The translations under genes and the position numbers were made by a program. The notes beneath the pieces are model-generated. The model was not told the origin of the DNA and did not search any database. It saw only the letters and a program-made list of their open reading frames with translations. Shown one piece after another: positions 47,025 to 57,440 of a DNA stretch of 64,000 nucleotides; the stretch's first letter is position 1, and every line of letters starts with the position of its first letter. Origin of the DNA: Podospora pseudoanserina (taxonomy: Eukaryota > Ascomycota > Sordariomycetes > Sordariales > Podosporaceae); contig NW_026946671.1 in the NCBI RefSeq assembly GCF_035222485.1, positions 248,001 through 312,000 on the forward strand, written 5' to 3'.

Positions 47025-48193
47025 TTAGCGCCTGAAACCTGGTCTCCGCTGAGGTGTCCGGTTTCTTTTGAGAAGAGCCTCCTTCGCGTTGAGAGACTGC
47101 TTCTTGGCCTTGGGCGCAAGTTTCTCGCTGCCTCGTTTTACCTCGACGCGGTACACGGTAGATCCCACCCGTTGATCACGAAGAAGCTTGGGTCCACGGA
47201 GAAGTGCAGCCACCTGGTCTACCTTTCTCCTCTTGTTGTTTGCGCCAGAGTTATCTTCATGAGACTCATCGTCCTCGTCATCGGACTCCAAAAGGTCCAG
47301 AGGTAAAAGTTTAGGCACCTCCCGCTTCCTCTTTTCAACCGGAGCTGGCGTTGGCTCTTCCAGCTCATCCTCCGAGTCAGCTTCTACAACCGGCTTCTTG
47401 GCCTGCTTTCTCTCCTTAGCCTGCTGCTTGAGGAACGCATCACGCTCTTGTCTCTTCCGCTTTGCGGCAGCTTCTTGTCTGTGTATAAAGTTAGCAAGTC
47501 GAACATTCTGTAAAATTGAGGTGTGACATACTCTTCAACAGCTTTCGCAGCAGCTTCAGCAGCCTTGGTGGTCTGAGCTTCAGCAACGCGCGTCGAAACA
47601 GCCTCTGGGGCCTCGTCATCCGACTCGTCCTCTGATTCCTCCTCATCTTCTTCCATGGCAGCTTCTTCCTTCGCAGTCTCGGCCTTGATCTGGAGCTCCA
47701 AGGGGTTTCTCCTTGGTGCCTCGCTGGGGGTGACAAAATCCTCCTGGTCACTGTCGTTGAATGTGATGTGTCTGCGCTCCATTGGTGTCTTAAAAACCTC
47801 GTGGCCGCTCTCCTCTCCGCTCTCATCATCACCGCTAGCCTTTTTCCGCAACAAGGATGATGATGGCAGTGGAATCTCAATGCTGACATGCTTGTGCTTA
47901 ACTGAGCCAGTCCCCTTGGACCGGAGAGTCATTTTTGAGCTTAACGGTGTGGAGTTCATGTCTTGTTGTGGCTGATTCTCAGTCTTGTCTGTCTTGTACT
48001 TGATGCCGACGACCTTTAGGAGCGGTTGCTCATAATCACCTGTGTGAGCTGGCTTCTCCTGTGGCGCGTTTTCGACAGATGGGATTTGCTGAGGCTTAGT
48101 CTCGACCGTCTCTGGCTCAGAGTCTGATGATAACTCAATAACATCAGCCACAGGTTTGGCGGCCTGCTTGGTGTTGGTCGTTTCCCGTGCCAT
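47025..48193 (-). CDS. UTP16/BUD21-like U3 snoRNP-associated protein
   Basis: Exons are 48193-47532 and 47478-47025 (371 residues), with donor GTATGT. The C-terminal about 60 residues (RVGSTVYRVEVKRGSEKLAP, then SLNAKEALLKRNR and RRPGFRR) match the U3-snoRNA-associated family (Utp16). The rest is disordered and highly charged: an N-terminal ADVIELSSDSE that resembles a SUMO-interacting motif, acidic blocks at about 190-205, and basic KRKR patches. Utp16/Bud21 is a non-essential part of the SSU processome acting on 18S pre-rRNA in the nucleolus. Assignment rests on the C-terminal motif only. Confidence 0.78.
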
Positions 48194-48688
48194 TTTCTTT
48201 TCAATGCCAAGATTGTGATTTTGAGTGGTGACTGAAGTGAGTTTGACGTTGGCTGGTTTATCTCAGAAGGTAAGTTTTCTGGCCGTCCAGGGTGGTTTGA
48301 TCTGGAAGTCAATCTCGCCAAAGATGGGTGTATAAAAAGGCGAAACGTCGAGGGCGAGGTTGTTGCTGTTTATTGAAGGAATTAGTTCTTAGAAAAGAAG
48401 CAGACAGTCGTTCACACTCTAAACTTTTTTTCCTTTGCACGCTGGCACCTGATTGGCCAGCTTTCTCCTGTCTGGTGGACCCACATTTCCGGACCCCTGC
48501 TTCATAACTAATGATGAACTTCTCAACACCACGACATAACCACTGTTACTATTTGCAGCACCTGTTGGGCTTGTCTCTCATTTTAAGAGATTTAGGTTGT
48601 TTTCCAATTCTTCTTGCTACAATAGAATACAAGTTCTTCATTACCACTACCTAAACTCGCCAGCCCCATTGAAGCTCACTCACTCACC
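48194..48688. other. Divergent promoter, UTP16-like and TPR-like genes
   Basis: A 495-bp spacer carrying both promoters. No coding feature. Confidence 0.6.
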
Positions 48689-50087
48689 ATGGCTCTGCCC
48701 GTTACATCCATCATGATGCCACGAGCCTGTCTAGCAGCGGCAAGACCATTACAGCGGATACTAGTTGGGGCTTCTAGCCGGACACATATACCACCGCTTC
48801 CCAGACACCATACACAACAAGTTCGCCTGATTCGATACCGCCTAGCTAAGCGGGAGGATGCCAATCCAAAACTTCTTTTCACAGGCGAGGACATCCCTTC
48901 ACTGGATGTATGGGATCGTTTAAGTGAAAGGGCGATCGCTCGACGGATTCCCCCAGAAATTACCTCCGAGCAGATGTATGAAGCGGTACGCTCATACTGT
49001 TCCATTGCAATTCACAATAACGACTCCTGGCAGCCAAGGTTACAAAGTGGTATGCATCTCAAGAGAAGAAGAAGCCACAAGCAAATACTAACACCCCACC
49101 ACAGAATTCGGAATCGAGCCCATCGTGCTTCATTACGCAGCCATCAGCCTCTCGCCCCTAAGCGATCACAAACTATGCATCCACATGCTATCCACCGCCT
49201 CCTCCCTAGGCTACCACCCCTCCACCATCTCCGTGATGTTCTTCCTCTCCCAAATAAGCGACTTCTTCGACGCCCGTCTCAAGCCACCCTTCCGCGACAT
49301 CAGCGCCCGCTTCAGGCTCCTCTCCCGAACCAGCAGAGACCCCGACATCCTCACCGTCCAAGGCCTCCTCGCCCTGCGAGAAGACGACCAAGACGCCGCG
49401 CTTCGTTTCTTCGAGCAGGCCATCATCGCCGCTGAGAAGGGCACCGGTATCCTGCCCCCCCTCGTACCAGGCGACTTCGTCTCCGATGGGGACACCAAGG
49501 AAGTCCCCGGCCGCCCCCTCCGGTTCTCCTACGAAAAGTCCTGCTACTACAACCTGGGTCGGCTCTACAGGAGAAAGGGTCAGACTGCAAAGGCACGCGA
49601 TGCGTTCGTTATCGCCGCCGCAGACCTCCGACATATCCCCGCGCTGGTTGATCATGCGAGAATGGTAGAGTTGGGGCAAACAGCCGAGGAGAACAAGTAC
49701 AGGGAGGTTTTGCTGGTATCAGGCGCCAAGATGGGCAACGTTAAGGCATTCAGGCAGATGGTGGTGGATTTGTTGATCAAGTACGAGAATCCGGAGAAAT
49801 ACAGCCCCAAGGAGTTCAAGGAGGATCCTGTTGATGTGAGGGTGATCTGGGAGTGGTGCATTCTTACGCTGGGTCTGGGTCGGACAAACGGCCCGTTCGC
49901 GTTTGCCGATAAGGACGAGTTTGAGCGGGTTCACAACGCTATCAGAGGCAACCGGGCCAGGATGAGTCTGGTCGAGCAGGATGCAGAGACTGAGGAGGTG
50001 ACATTGGCCATTTGGGTCTACCCTTCTAAAATAGCAAACTTGGGGAACCTTACCGGGGAGCCTGAGAGATTTGATATCACAATATAA
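48689..50087 (+). CDS. Mitochondrial TPR/Sel1-like protein, function unknown
   Basis: Exons are 48689-49049 and 49105-50087 (447 residues); the intron has donor GTATGC and branch-like ACTAAC. The first about 50 residues are rich in Arg, Ala, Ser and Pro with no acidic residue (MPRACLAAARPLQRILVGAS), as in a mitochondrial presequence. The middle has helical repeats resembling TPR/Sel1 units: LTVQGLLALREDDQDAALRF, then YYNLGRLYRRKGQTAKARDA and YREVLLVSGAKMGNVKAFRQ. I do not recognise a named orthologue; a scaffold or assembly role in mitochondria is inference. A second open frame across the intron is a reading-frame shadow. Confidence 0.82.
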
Positions 50088-50242
50088 GTCTTGCTACCTT
50101 CCACATCTGATGATGCCTTGTCTTTGTGCTTTCAATCTCTTTCATATTCAACTCCAAACGCCATGCTTTGAAGACCAAATCGCACCGGACAAGACATCGC
50201 CTCCGATCATAATCTGCCAGCAATTTTCATTTTCTCGACCGC
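50088..50242. other. Short convergent spacer
   Basis: Only 155 bp separate the TPR-like gene and CWC21 stop codons, so their 3' UTRs very probably overlap on opposite strands. Confidence 0.6.
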
Positions 50243-51127
50243 TCAACGCCTATCCCCACGGTCCTCATCATCATAATCGTCCCGATCGCTTCCGCGTCTC
50301 CTCTCTGGGTACCTGTCCCGGCTAATGCTCCGCTCCCTGTACCTATCCCGGCCACCATCCCGCCCTTTCGGTATCTCCTGACTGACACTCCGCTCCCTAT
50401 ACCTGTCCCGGCTAACACTCCTCTCCCTATACCTCTCCCGACTGCCACTCCGCTCCCTATACCTCTCCCGACTACCACTCCGCTCCCTATACCGCTCTCC
50501 ACTCGGGCTTCTCTCCCGGTACCTCTCCTGACTATCCTCCCTTTCCCTCTCACCACCCCTCTCCTTCCTCCTCTCCCTCTCCCTCGGCGGAGCCCTATCT
50601 CTCACAGCCTCCTCCTCCTGTCTCACCACCCCCTCACCCATACCCCCTTTCTTCCTCTCCTCCTGCCTCCTCCAATGCCCCCCCTCTTCATAATCCTTAC
50701 TAATTCTCAACGCCTGCCTCAACCGTTCACTCTCCTTCATCTTGGCATCTGCCAATTCATGAACCTGAAAACTCTTGATATTCCTCCTCGGCCCTACCCC
50801 AATCCCTCCTCCCTTTTCCGCCTCTTTCTTCAGTTTCTCTCTTAGCTCGTCACATTTCTCGTCGATTTGCTCCTCTGTCAATTCCCCTGCTTCTTCAAGT
50901 TCGTCGCGGAAAGCAAAGACCTTGACTTCAATCTGTCGTTTGCGGTCGTGGTCGAGGAGACCTTGGTCGGGTTTGCGTTGGGTTTGGAGGGAGGAAGTTG
51001 GAGGAGGGGGGCGGGAGTAGGGGTTGAGGCGGGAGGATTGGTGGTGGTGGGGGTGGGCGAGATTGCGCTGGACGTAGCCTGATGTGCCTGAGCCGCGGGG
51101 AGTGGAGAGGCCTACGTTGTCGGACAT
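50243..51127 (-). CDS. CWC21: CWC21/SRRM2-like pre-mRNA splicing factor
   Basis: Single exon, 294 residues. The N-terminus MSDNVGLSTPRGSGTSGYVQ, then NLAHPHH, is the conserved Cwc21/SRm300 signature. It is followed by the cwf21 domain (about 60-105: DHDRKRQIEVKVFAFRDELE, LTEEQIDEKCDELREKL), which binds Prp8 and Snu114. The C-terminal 100 residues are an RS-like domain made of repeated ERYRERSxS units, i.e. a coding minisatellite (about 50345-50540). Cwc21 acts at the catalytic centre of the spliceosome. The repeat units are nearly identical at DNA level, so their number is likely to vary between strains. Confidence 0.92.
   Translation of the reverse strand: MSDNVGLSTPRGSGTSGYVQRNLAHPHHHQSSRLNPYSRPPPPTSSLQTQRKPDQGLLDHDRKRQIEVKVFAFRDELEEAGELTEEQIDEKCDELREKLKKEAEKGGGIGVGPRRNIKSFQVHELADAKMKESERLRQALRISKDYEEGGHWRRQEERKKGGMGEGVVRQEEEAVRDRAPPRERERRKERGGEREREDSQERYRERSPSGERYRERSGSRERYRERSGSRERYRERSVSRDRYRERSVSQEIPKGRDGGRDRYRERSISRDRYPERRRGSDRDDYDDEDRGDRR
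50345..50540 (-). repeat. Coding minisatellite in CWC21 RS domain
   Basis: Seven to eight consecutive units of about 24-27 nt encoding variants of S-x-S-R-E/D-R-Y-R-E-R. Several units differ by only one or two bases, which points to recent slippage or unequal exchange. Confidence 0.75.
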
Positions 51128-51725
51128 TGTGAGGGTTGTGTTGGGTTGAGGTTGTTGGTTGAGAGAAGGGGGAAAGAGATGCGGCTCGAGACGCGACTTG
51201 GTGGTTGTGAAGGCGGTGAAGGCTTTCGAGGAAGATACTTTTGGGAATTATGAAAGGTTAAAGTCCCCGGTGAATCGTGGGTAATTCCAAATTGAGTCTG
51301 AGCTCCTCAGTATCGTATCTCAATTAAAAACGGTCGAGAGCATCGTTTGGTTGACGAAAAGGAGCTTTTCAGTCTCAAGCTGACGTTGAAAGCACCCTGA
51401 GCTTTGCGATCTTGGCAGCCGGCAGAAAACCGGCAGCGTTAGCGCGATACGGGGCGCGTTGAGCACACCCCTGTCAATTGGCGATGTCATGTCAGTGACT
51501 CAACCCCACCATGTCCCATCAAAAAGTAAATGCGACTGAGGGGCAACCCATCTTTTGAGGACGCATTTGGAGATTTGGAGAATCTCATGTATCTATGACT
51601 CTAACGAGTGACTCGATTTGACACTCGAAAGCTATAACATTGAACCCACAACCTTTCAACCATCAAACATTTTCAGGCCATTTTCTTCTGTCCACCCACA
51701 GCTGGTCTACTAAACAACCAACGTC
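51128..51725. other. Divergent promoter, CWC21 and CDC123
   Basis: About 600 bp containing both promoters and leaders. No coding feature recognised. Confidence 0.6.
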
Positions 51726-53013
51726 ATGCCCGCCATCGAAGGAAAGCCGGCGCAACCGGTCGCAAACCAGGATGACGAAATCATCTTCCCTCCTGTCACC
51801 AGGGAACACATCCTTCACTGTTCTTACGATTACTGGTTCCCAAAGTTCGCATACCACACCATTAAATCTGTCCAGGTTCCAGAAATTAACAACGGCGCCT
51901 AGATATCGCACATCCTGTATCCGTTCCGAAATCATCCCCCTCACCCCCGACTTCGTCTCCTACATCCACGAAGACGGCATAGTCCTCGCCGACGACCCCT
52001 CATCCGATCCCAACCAGGAGCAAGACGAAGACGGCGACTGGGAACCAACCAACCCCTCCTCCGACTTCCCACCACCCCCCCGCGACCCCCGCGATGAATC
52101 CGGCTCCGAAGACGACGACGATGACGAACCCACCACCGCCCGCCTCCCCCCAAACCAACGCTTCCCCGAACTCCACGAGAAAATCGAGAGCACCATCGCC
52201 CAACTCGGCGGCTCCGTTGCCCCCAAGCTCAACTGGTCCTCCCCACGAGATGCCACTTGGATCTCCCGGCACCCCAACACAATAAAGTGCACCTCGGCCA
52301 ACGACATTTACATCCTCCTCAAGTCCTCCTCTTTCATCTCGCACGACCTCGACCACGCCTTCGACGACTGCGCCCCTACTACCACCTCCCAGTCGTCACC
52401 ACTATTTCAACCCGTCTTGGTTCTGAGGAGTTACTTCAACATTTTGCCGTCGTTGGAATTCAGGTGTTTTGTCAAGGACAGAAACCTGGTGGCTATCACG
52501 CAGCGCGACCCGAACTACTACCCCTTTTTGAGGAGTCTGCGGCCGCATATTGTGTCTCGAATCAGGGAGTTGTTTACAAAAAGGTTGAAGTTTACGTTTC
52601 CGGAGGCGGACTTTTCGTTTGATGTTTATATCCCTGAGGCGTCCTACGATGATGAGGTCAATCGCTTAGGGAGGGCCAGGCTGATTGATATTAACCCCTG
52701 GGCTCCAAGGACGGATACTATTCTTTTTGGGTGGGATGAGTTGCTTGAGATTAATGTTAAAAGGCCGGTTATTGGGGGGCCGATGTCGACGCAGGAGCAG
52801 GATGGGAGTGAGGTGGAGAGTGAAAGTGATGGTGATGAGGAAGGTGAGGAGGAGGATAGGCCGGAGTTGAGGTTGGTGGAGAAGGATGATCCGGCCGCGT
52901 ATAACTTCTCGAGCCCGGCGTTTTCGGCGCATAAGTTGCCGAAGGATGTGGTGGATGCTAGTCAGGCTGGGGAGGGGGGGAGGGGAGTTGGCGGGGACTT
53001 TGAGGGAGTTTGA
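51726..53013 (+). CDS. CDC123: CDC123 eIF2-assembly chaperone
   Basis: Exons are 51726-51844 and 51903-53013 (409 residues as the frame reads). The 58-nt intron has a poor donor (GTTCGC) and CTAG acceptor, and joins DYWFPK to YRTSCIRS, the conserved start of the family. Core motifs follow: IIPLTPDFVSYIHEDGIVLA, PKLNWSSPRDATWI, SYFNILPSLEFRCFVKD, and ARLIDINPWAPRTDTILF (metal/ATP-binding DINPW). Cdc123 is an ATP-grasp-like cytosolic chaperone that joins eIF2-gamma to eIF2-alpha for translation initiation. An acidic insert lies at about 70-105. Past PKDVVDAS the frame ends early (TGA 53011-53013). Two other frames continue with coding-looking sequence beyond G7 runs at 52974-52980 and 53025-53031, up to a TAA at 53103-53105, so the tail may be mis-sequenced or recently broken. 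Confidence 0.9.
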
Positions 53014-54088
53014 GAGGGGGAGGAGGGGGGGTTCAGCAGGGAGGGCAGGGGAGGGTGGAGGAGGTGACGGAGGAGCCGCGGGAGCAAGCAGGCGGGTCGG
53101 TGTAAATCTGAAGGGGAGTGGACGAGTTCAATCTTCTTTGGTTTTCTACTTGAGGCACAATCACGAGGGTGAATGAAAAGTGGTGCAGTCGCCGACCCAC
53201 AAAACTTCAGGTACATGTTCACTAGAACAAGGGCAGGAATCTTTTTGCGGGAAATTTTAGCGTGAAAGAATGTCAGGTCCCAGCCCAAAGACACGACAAA
53301 TCGGGTCATTGACATATGTCACGCATTGCCCTCGCTATCGACATGTGATGCAGAGCGTTTTGGGAAATATTTTAGCGTGAAAGAAGGAGATGTTCAGCCG
53401 ATTATTCTCATGTCTCGGTCCCCTGTGGACAGAGAGGCTCAGAAGGTGTAAGATCTCGGGAGAGAAAGACACACCCGAAGCTCAAGAAGCAGTGGAAACT
53501 ATCAATCCAGCAAGGTAAGGCAACGGACCCCAGAGAAATAGGCGAATGAAACAAGAAGTCAAAAGAAGGGGGCCGAATTGAACCCAGAGCAGGATGTAGA
53601 ATGCAACTCAGCAACAAAGGCTAGACACCAAAACGTTCAGCGAATAAGAACCGCATTACACCGGATTGGTTTGAGATATGGTTATCCCATTGGGAAGTAT
53701 TTTAGCGTGAACGACGGAGATGGCCATCCAAGTCATCACAAATAGGTAATGATCGTAACACAGCATATGCAACGTTCCCACTGATAGTCCACAGACCCCA
53801 TAACCTTCAACGCCGGTTGATCACTCCAGCTCATAAGAGAAACAGTCACTAGCTTTCAGGGCGTCTAACGAACCATATCTTCAAACATACATCCTATTCA
53901 GCAGCAAAACTTCAGCACCTAACAACCCCCCTACTAGCCAAGATACTTCAAGTTATTCTCCATCCATAAAGTCTTTACACATTATCCCACCCCCCTTATC
54001 ATCTCTATCCTTCTCATCCCATCATATTGAACCCCCTCCCATATCTCTCACATCAGTCCCACAGTCTTGGCGCTCCCGATTCCCTTCC
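53014..54088. other. CDC123 to GH16 convergent region with triplicated motif
   Basis: About 1.1 kb between tail-to-tail genes. The first 90 bp may be the displaced CDC123 tail. A motif GGGAA-TATTTTAGCGTGAA occurs three times on the + strand (53249, 53362, 53692). No gene recognised. Confidence 0.5.
53249..53722 (+). repeat. Three spaced copies of a TTTTAGCGTGAA motif
   Basis: Copies at 53249-53270, 53362-53392 and 53692-53722. Copies 2 and 3 share about 31 nt (GGGAARTATTTTAGCGTGAA, then RMGAMGGAGATG) with three differences; copy 1 is shorter (GGGAAATTTTAGCGTGAAAG). Spacing is about 110 and 330 nt, and the sequences between do not match. This looks like a repeated regulatory or mobile fragment rather than a simple tandem array. 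Confidence 0.8.
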
Positions 54089-55317
54089 CTAAAGCATAAA
54101 CCAAACCACCACTCCCAACACTACCCACCCCGACAGCCTTTTCCTCCCCTCCCCCCTCCCCCCTTCACTCCTCCAGACAGTCTGATTATTAGTCATGTTC
54201 CCCCTCTCCATAAAAAACCACTCCCCCGCCGTCCCATTAGTGGGCAACACATCCGGCACCATACAAACCGCCCCCTCCGCCCCAGGATACCTACACCTAT
54301 TCTCCCAATCCCTCTGCCTCTCCTCCCTCGAACTATTAAAATACGCCTTGACATATCTCACCACAAACCCAGCATCCCTCCCCGGCGGCCCCCCACTCCA
54401 CAACCCATTCCCATTACTCCAATGCTGCAAAATCAAATGCCCCGCCGAGCTCGGCACCGCCTCCCCCTCAATCTTCCCTAACAACCCCCCATCCACATAA
54501 AAATACACCCTCCCAGGTAAATAATCAATCCTATACTCATGAAACCCTTCCGTCGGATCAAACGGTAAATAAGCCTTGACAAAGTTCGACGTCGCCGCAG
54601 AATCATACCCATTCAACACCGCCTCCCTCGACTGCAAAACCAGATTAACCGGATAGCTATCGTTGCTCTTGTCAAAGTCCTTGGACAAAAACTCCATGTC
54701 GATTTCTTGCGTGTCGTTGAAATACTACATCATCATGTTGGTCAGTCCACAATTTCATCCCATGCTTCTCAATGTTTTCTTACCCAAAAAAAGGCCGAAC
54801 AAGTCCCCCTCTCCTTCGTCATTTTCATCGAAGCCCTAAACGTGCCCCAGTACATGTCCAACCTCCTCGTATCAATCTCTGCCACAGGCACCATATCCTC
54901 TACCACACTCGCCCTCACCACCAACTTTAGCCCTTTATCCTCCTCCTCTTTCCCGGCAGCGTCCACATTCTCCACGGCAAACATCTCTCCGTATTTTCCC
55001 CTTGCCCTTTGATCGCTCAGGTTGAATGCTTGACGAACCCAGTCCGTATTGGCTGCTATGGTGGCTTCTCCCTCGCCCACGGGGACTAATTTTGTGAAGT
55101 CGGACTCGATGAGGTCGGTAAAGAGGGCATGGTGTTGTTGATGAGAAGGGGCGTGGGAGTTGGGGAGGAGCTCGCCTATGGTGGAGAGGTAGCCGCATTC
55201 GCAGTCTGCTAGGGCTAGGGGGGTGAGAATTAGAAGTGATAACGTTGATGAGAGGGGAATGGTGAGGATGGTTGCGGTTGCTAGTAGGAGAGGGAGGACC
55301 CCTGCGAGAAAGGCCAT
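54089..55317 (-). CDS. GPI-anchored GH16 family glycosidase/transglycosylase
   Basis: Exons are 55317-54784 and 54724-54089 (389 residues), with donor GTAAGA. The N-terminal hydrophobic leader (about 1-38, ending LTPLALADCECG) is a signal peptide. The GH16 catalytic motif QEIDMEF (E185 nucleophile, D187, E189 acid/base) lies right after the exon junction (FFWYFNDTQ). It is followed by the beta-jelly-roll features HEYRIDYLPGRVYFYVDG and HLILQHWSNGNG. The C-terminus ends in a hydrophobic GPI-attachment type segment (RLSGWVVLGVVVWFML). Such enzymes cut or cross-link beta-1,3/1,4-glucans or chitin-glucan in the cell wall; the exact substrate cannot be read from the sequence. The upstream region carries a GTT/GTC repeat. 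Confidence 0.9.
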
Positions 55318-57440
55318 CTTCGTTGCTGTCGTGGTTTGTTCCCTCTTCCTATTCCCCGTTTGGCTATTGCTCTCCTGTCTATAGGCGTTGTGGATGCCGT
55401 CGCTTATCCAATCCACCCCAGACAAGCACTATCCTACCAGTAGGTGCGTATCTCCTTCGGATATAACTCTCGATGCCGGCGTCCTGGCCTCACTCATCAA
55501 TCGTTGGCCTGTTGTTGTCGTCGTTGTTGTCGTTGTTGTTGTCGTTGTTGTCGTGGTTGTCGGCGGCGGCGGGCGGCGCGTGATCCCTACCCTGGGTGAC
55601 AGAAAGCTGAACCAGGGGCGTGTAGATATCTCCCCACCGCACCATCCAGCTCAGACAAGAAAGTCGAAATCTCAATCTGATAGAATCTCAAATCCCAGGA
55701 CAAGCAAGACCACAACCCAATAGAAAGTTGGGCCGACAAAACCGAGAACCAAGCAAGGAAAGAAACTTGGGAGTGAAACAAGACAACGCAGCAGCACCCC
55801 TCGACAGGATCTCGTGCTTGAGCAACCTCAGACTGTTTGGCAGCCAAAGAACACACGGAGCTGCAAGGACCCAAACAATAACACACCCAGGCAGGAACGG
55901 TTCCCTACAAAGCAAGAGCAGACCCCCACGCACCTCCCCTCGTTATCCCCAATAGAAAATTCTGACCCGTGATGGCACCTTCCTGTACTCCCAACTCTCC
56001 CAAAAACCAAGGCAGGTACCCGTCAGCACCCGTCAGCTCCTTCCACCCCCCAGTAGGTTCATATCAACCACCGGAGCGAAAACACGGATACTCGCAGCTG
56101 ATGATATCAATGCCATCCATGCCAAGTCACATCCCCTTATCCCTCGCCACTTTGACTTCTCCGGTTCAGGCGAGAGTCATGATAGTCACACAAACTCGGG
56201 GGCTGAAAGGAGAGCTGTGTTCCCTATAACCCCCTCGTCACACCATGAACGCTCAGATCAAAGCTCCAATAAATACAAAGGGGACATGTCTCACTTCAAG
56301 GGAGTAGTGGTTGACAGAGTGATGAATATCTACTTTTTCCTATTGACATCATATGGACACTTGAAGAAAAAGAAACCCTCATCACAAAAGAAGGCAAGGA
56401 TACCTGACAAAACACGCGAGGAAAAAAAATTGAAAATAAAGTAGAGTAGAGTAGAGTGAAAAAAAGGCCTTTCAAATTGATGAATTCTTTTCATTCTTGT
56501 CCCGAGAAATAACCACCACCCACCCAGCCCTTGTTCAGTAGGCATTCTGTGCCACTAATGGAGAGCTTCCCCAAGCAAAAAGACAGAAAATCAACGCTCA
56601 AGGAAAAGAAACAACCGCAACGCAAAACCCAAGATTAAGTTCAAAGCCCATCCGCCTTTCCTCCCTTCCCTTCCCTCCTTCCTATGCCTCCCGTTCCCTC
56701 TTGCGAATTCCCTCTCCCATCACCTTGCCGCCGCCCGTCCTTATATCCCTCCCTCCTTATATCCCTCCCTCCTTTCGTCCGTACATATCTAGTACAGGGA
56801 GTAAAAACAGATGGGACAAAAATGTCAAGGAAAAGACTAGCTAGGAAACAGACATTAGATAGCGAGAAAAACTTGGGAGAAAAAAAAAAGAAACGATATA
56901 TCGAACAAGGTATCCGAAACGCAGAACGGAAAAAGAAAGGAAAAGAAAAAGAAAACGAAAAACGACTAAACTAACTGAACAGTAATAAAAGAAAACGACT
57001 AAAATCAACCGCAGTGAAGGCAGATTAAAAGTGGTAAAAGGTGTTAATGAAACACGGAGAAGACAAATTCCCTCCACATGGACCAGCCAACAGTGACAGA
57101 TATTAGGTTTGCGGGACCGATGGCCCTCCCACTGGACCAATGTGCGAAACCGTACCCTGCCCACCCATATTGCTTAGACCATGACGATGCAGACGCGAAA
57201 TGCAGCAGCAACCCGAAGGATGACAAGTAGAAAAACACCCAACCCCGCCGCGCCGAGTCCCATACCCAGCGATGTTTGTTGTGTAAAGGAGATGCAAGGA
57301 AAAAAAAGAAGAAAAAAAAGGACCATCGCGAAAAACCGACAAAGAGGTATATGCCCGGAAACCCCACCGCCTATTACTGAGTAGAGCGAGAAAAAGGAAG
57401 AAAAGACAAAGCAGAAAAATGTCGTCAGGACGTCGTGGTC
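55318..57440. other. GH16 promoter and transcription-factor 3' region
   Basis: About 2.1 kb. The left part is the GH16 promoter with a trinucleotide repeat (55511-55560). The right part is purine/A-rich on the + strand (56380-56980), i.e. pyrimidine-rich 3' UTR of the C2H2 gene. No gene recognised. Confidence 0.5.
55511..55580 (+). repeat. GTT/GTC then CGG trinucleotide repeat
   Basis: About 16 consecutive GTT/GTC triplets, then a CGG-rich run. It lies about 190 bp upstream of the GH16 start codon and in no gene. Confidence 0.8.

Noticed and set aside
53570-53600. GGGTTCAATTCGG on the minus strand, T-loop-like
   Set aside because: The flanking five bases do not pair as a T-stem and no other tRNA part is visible.
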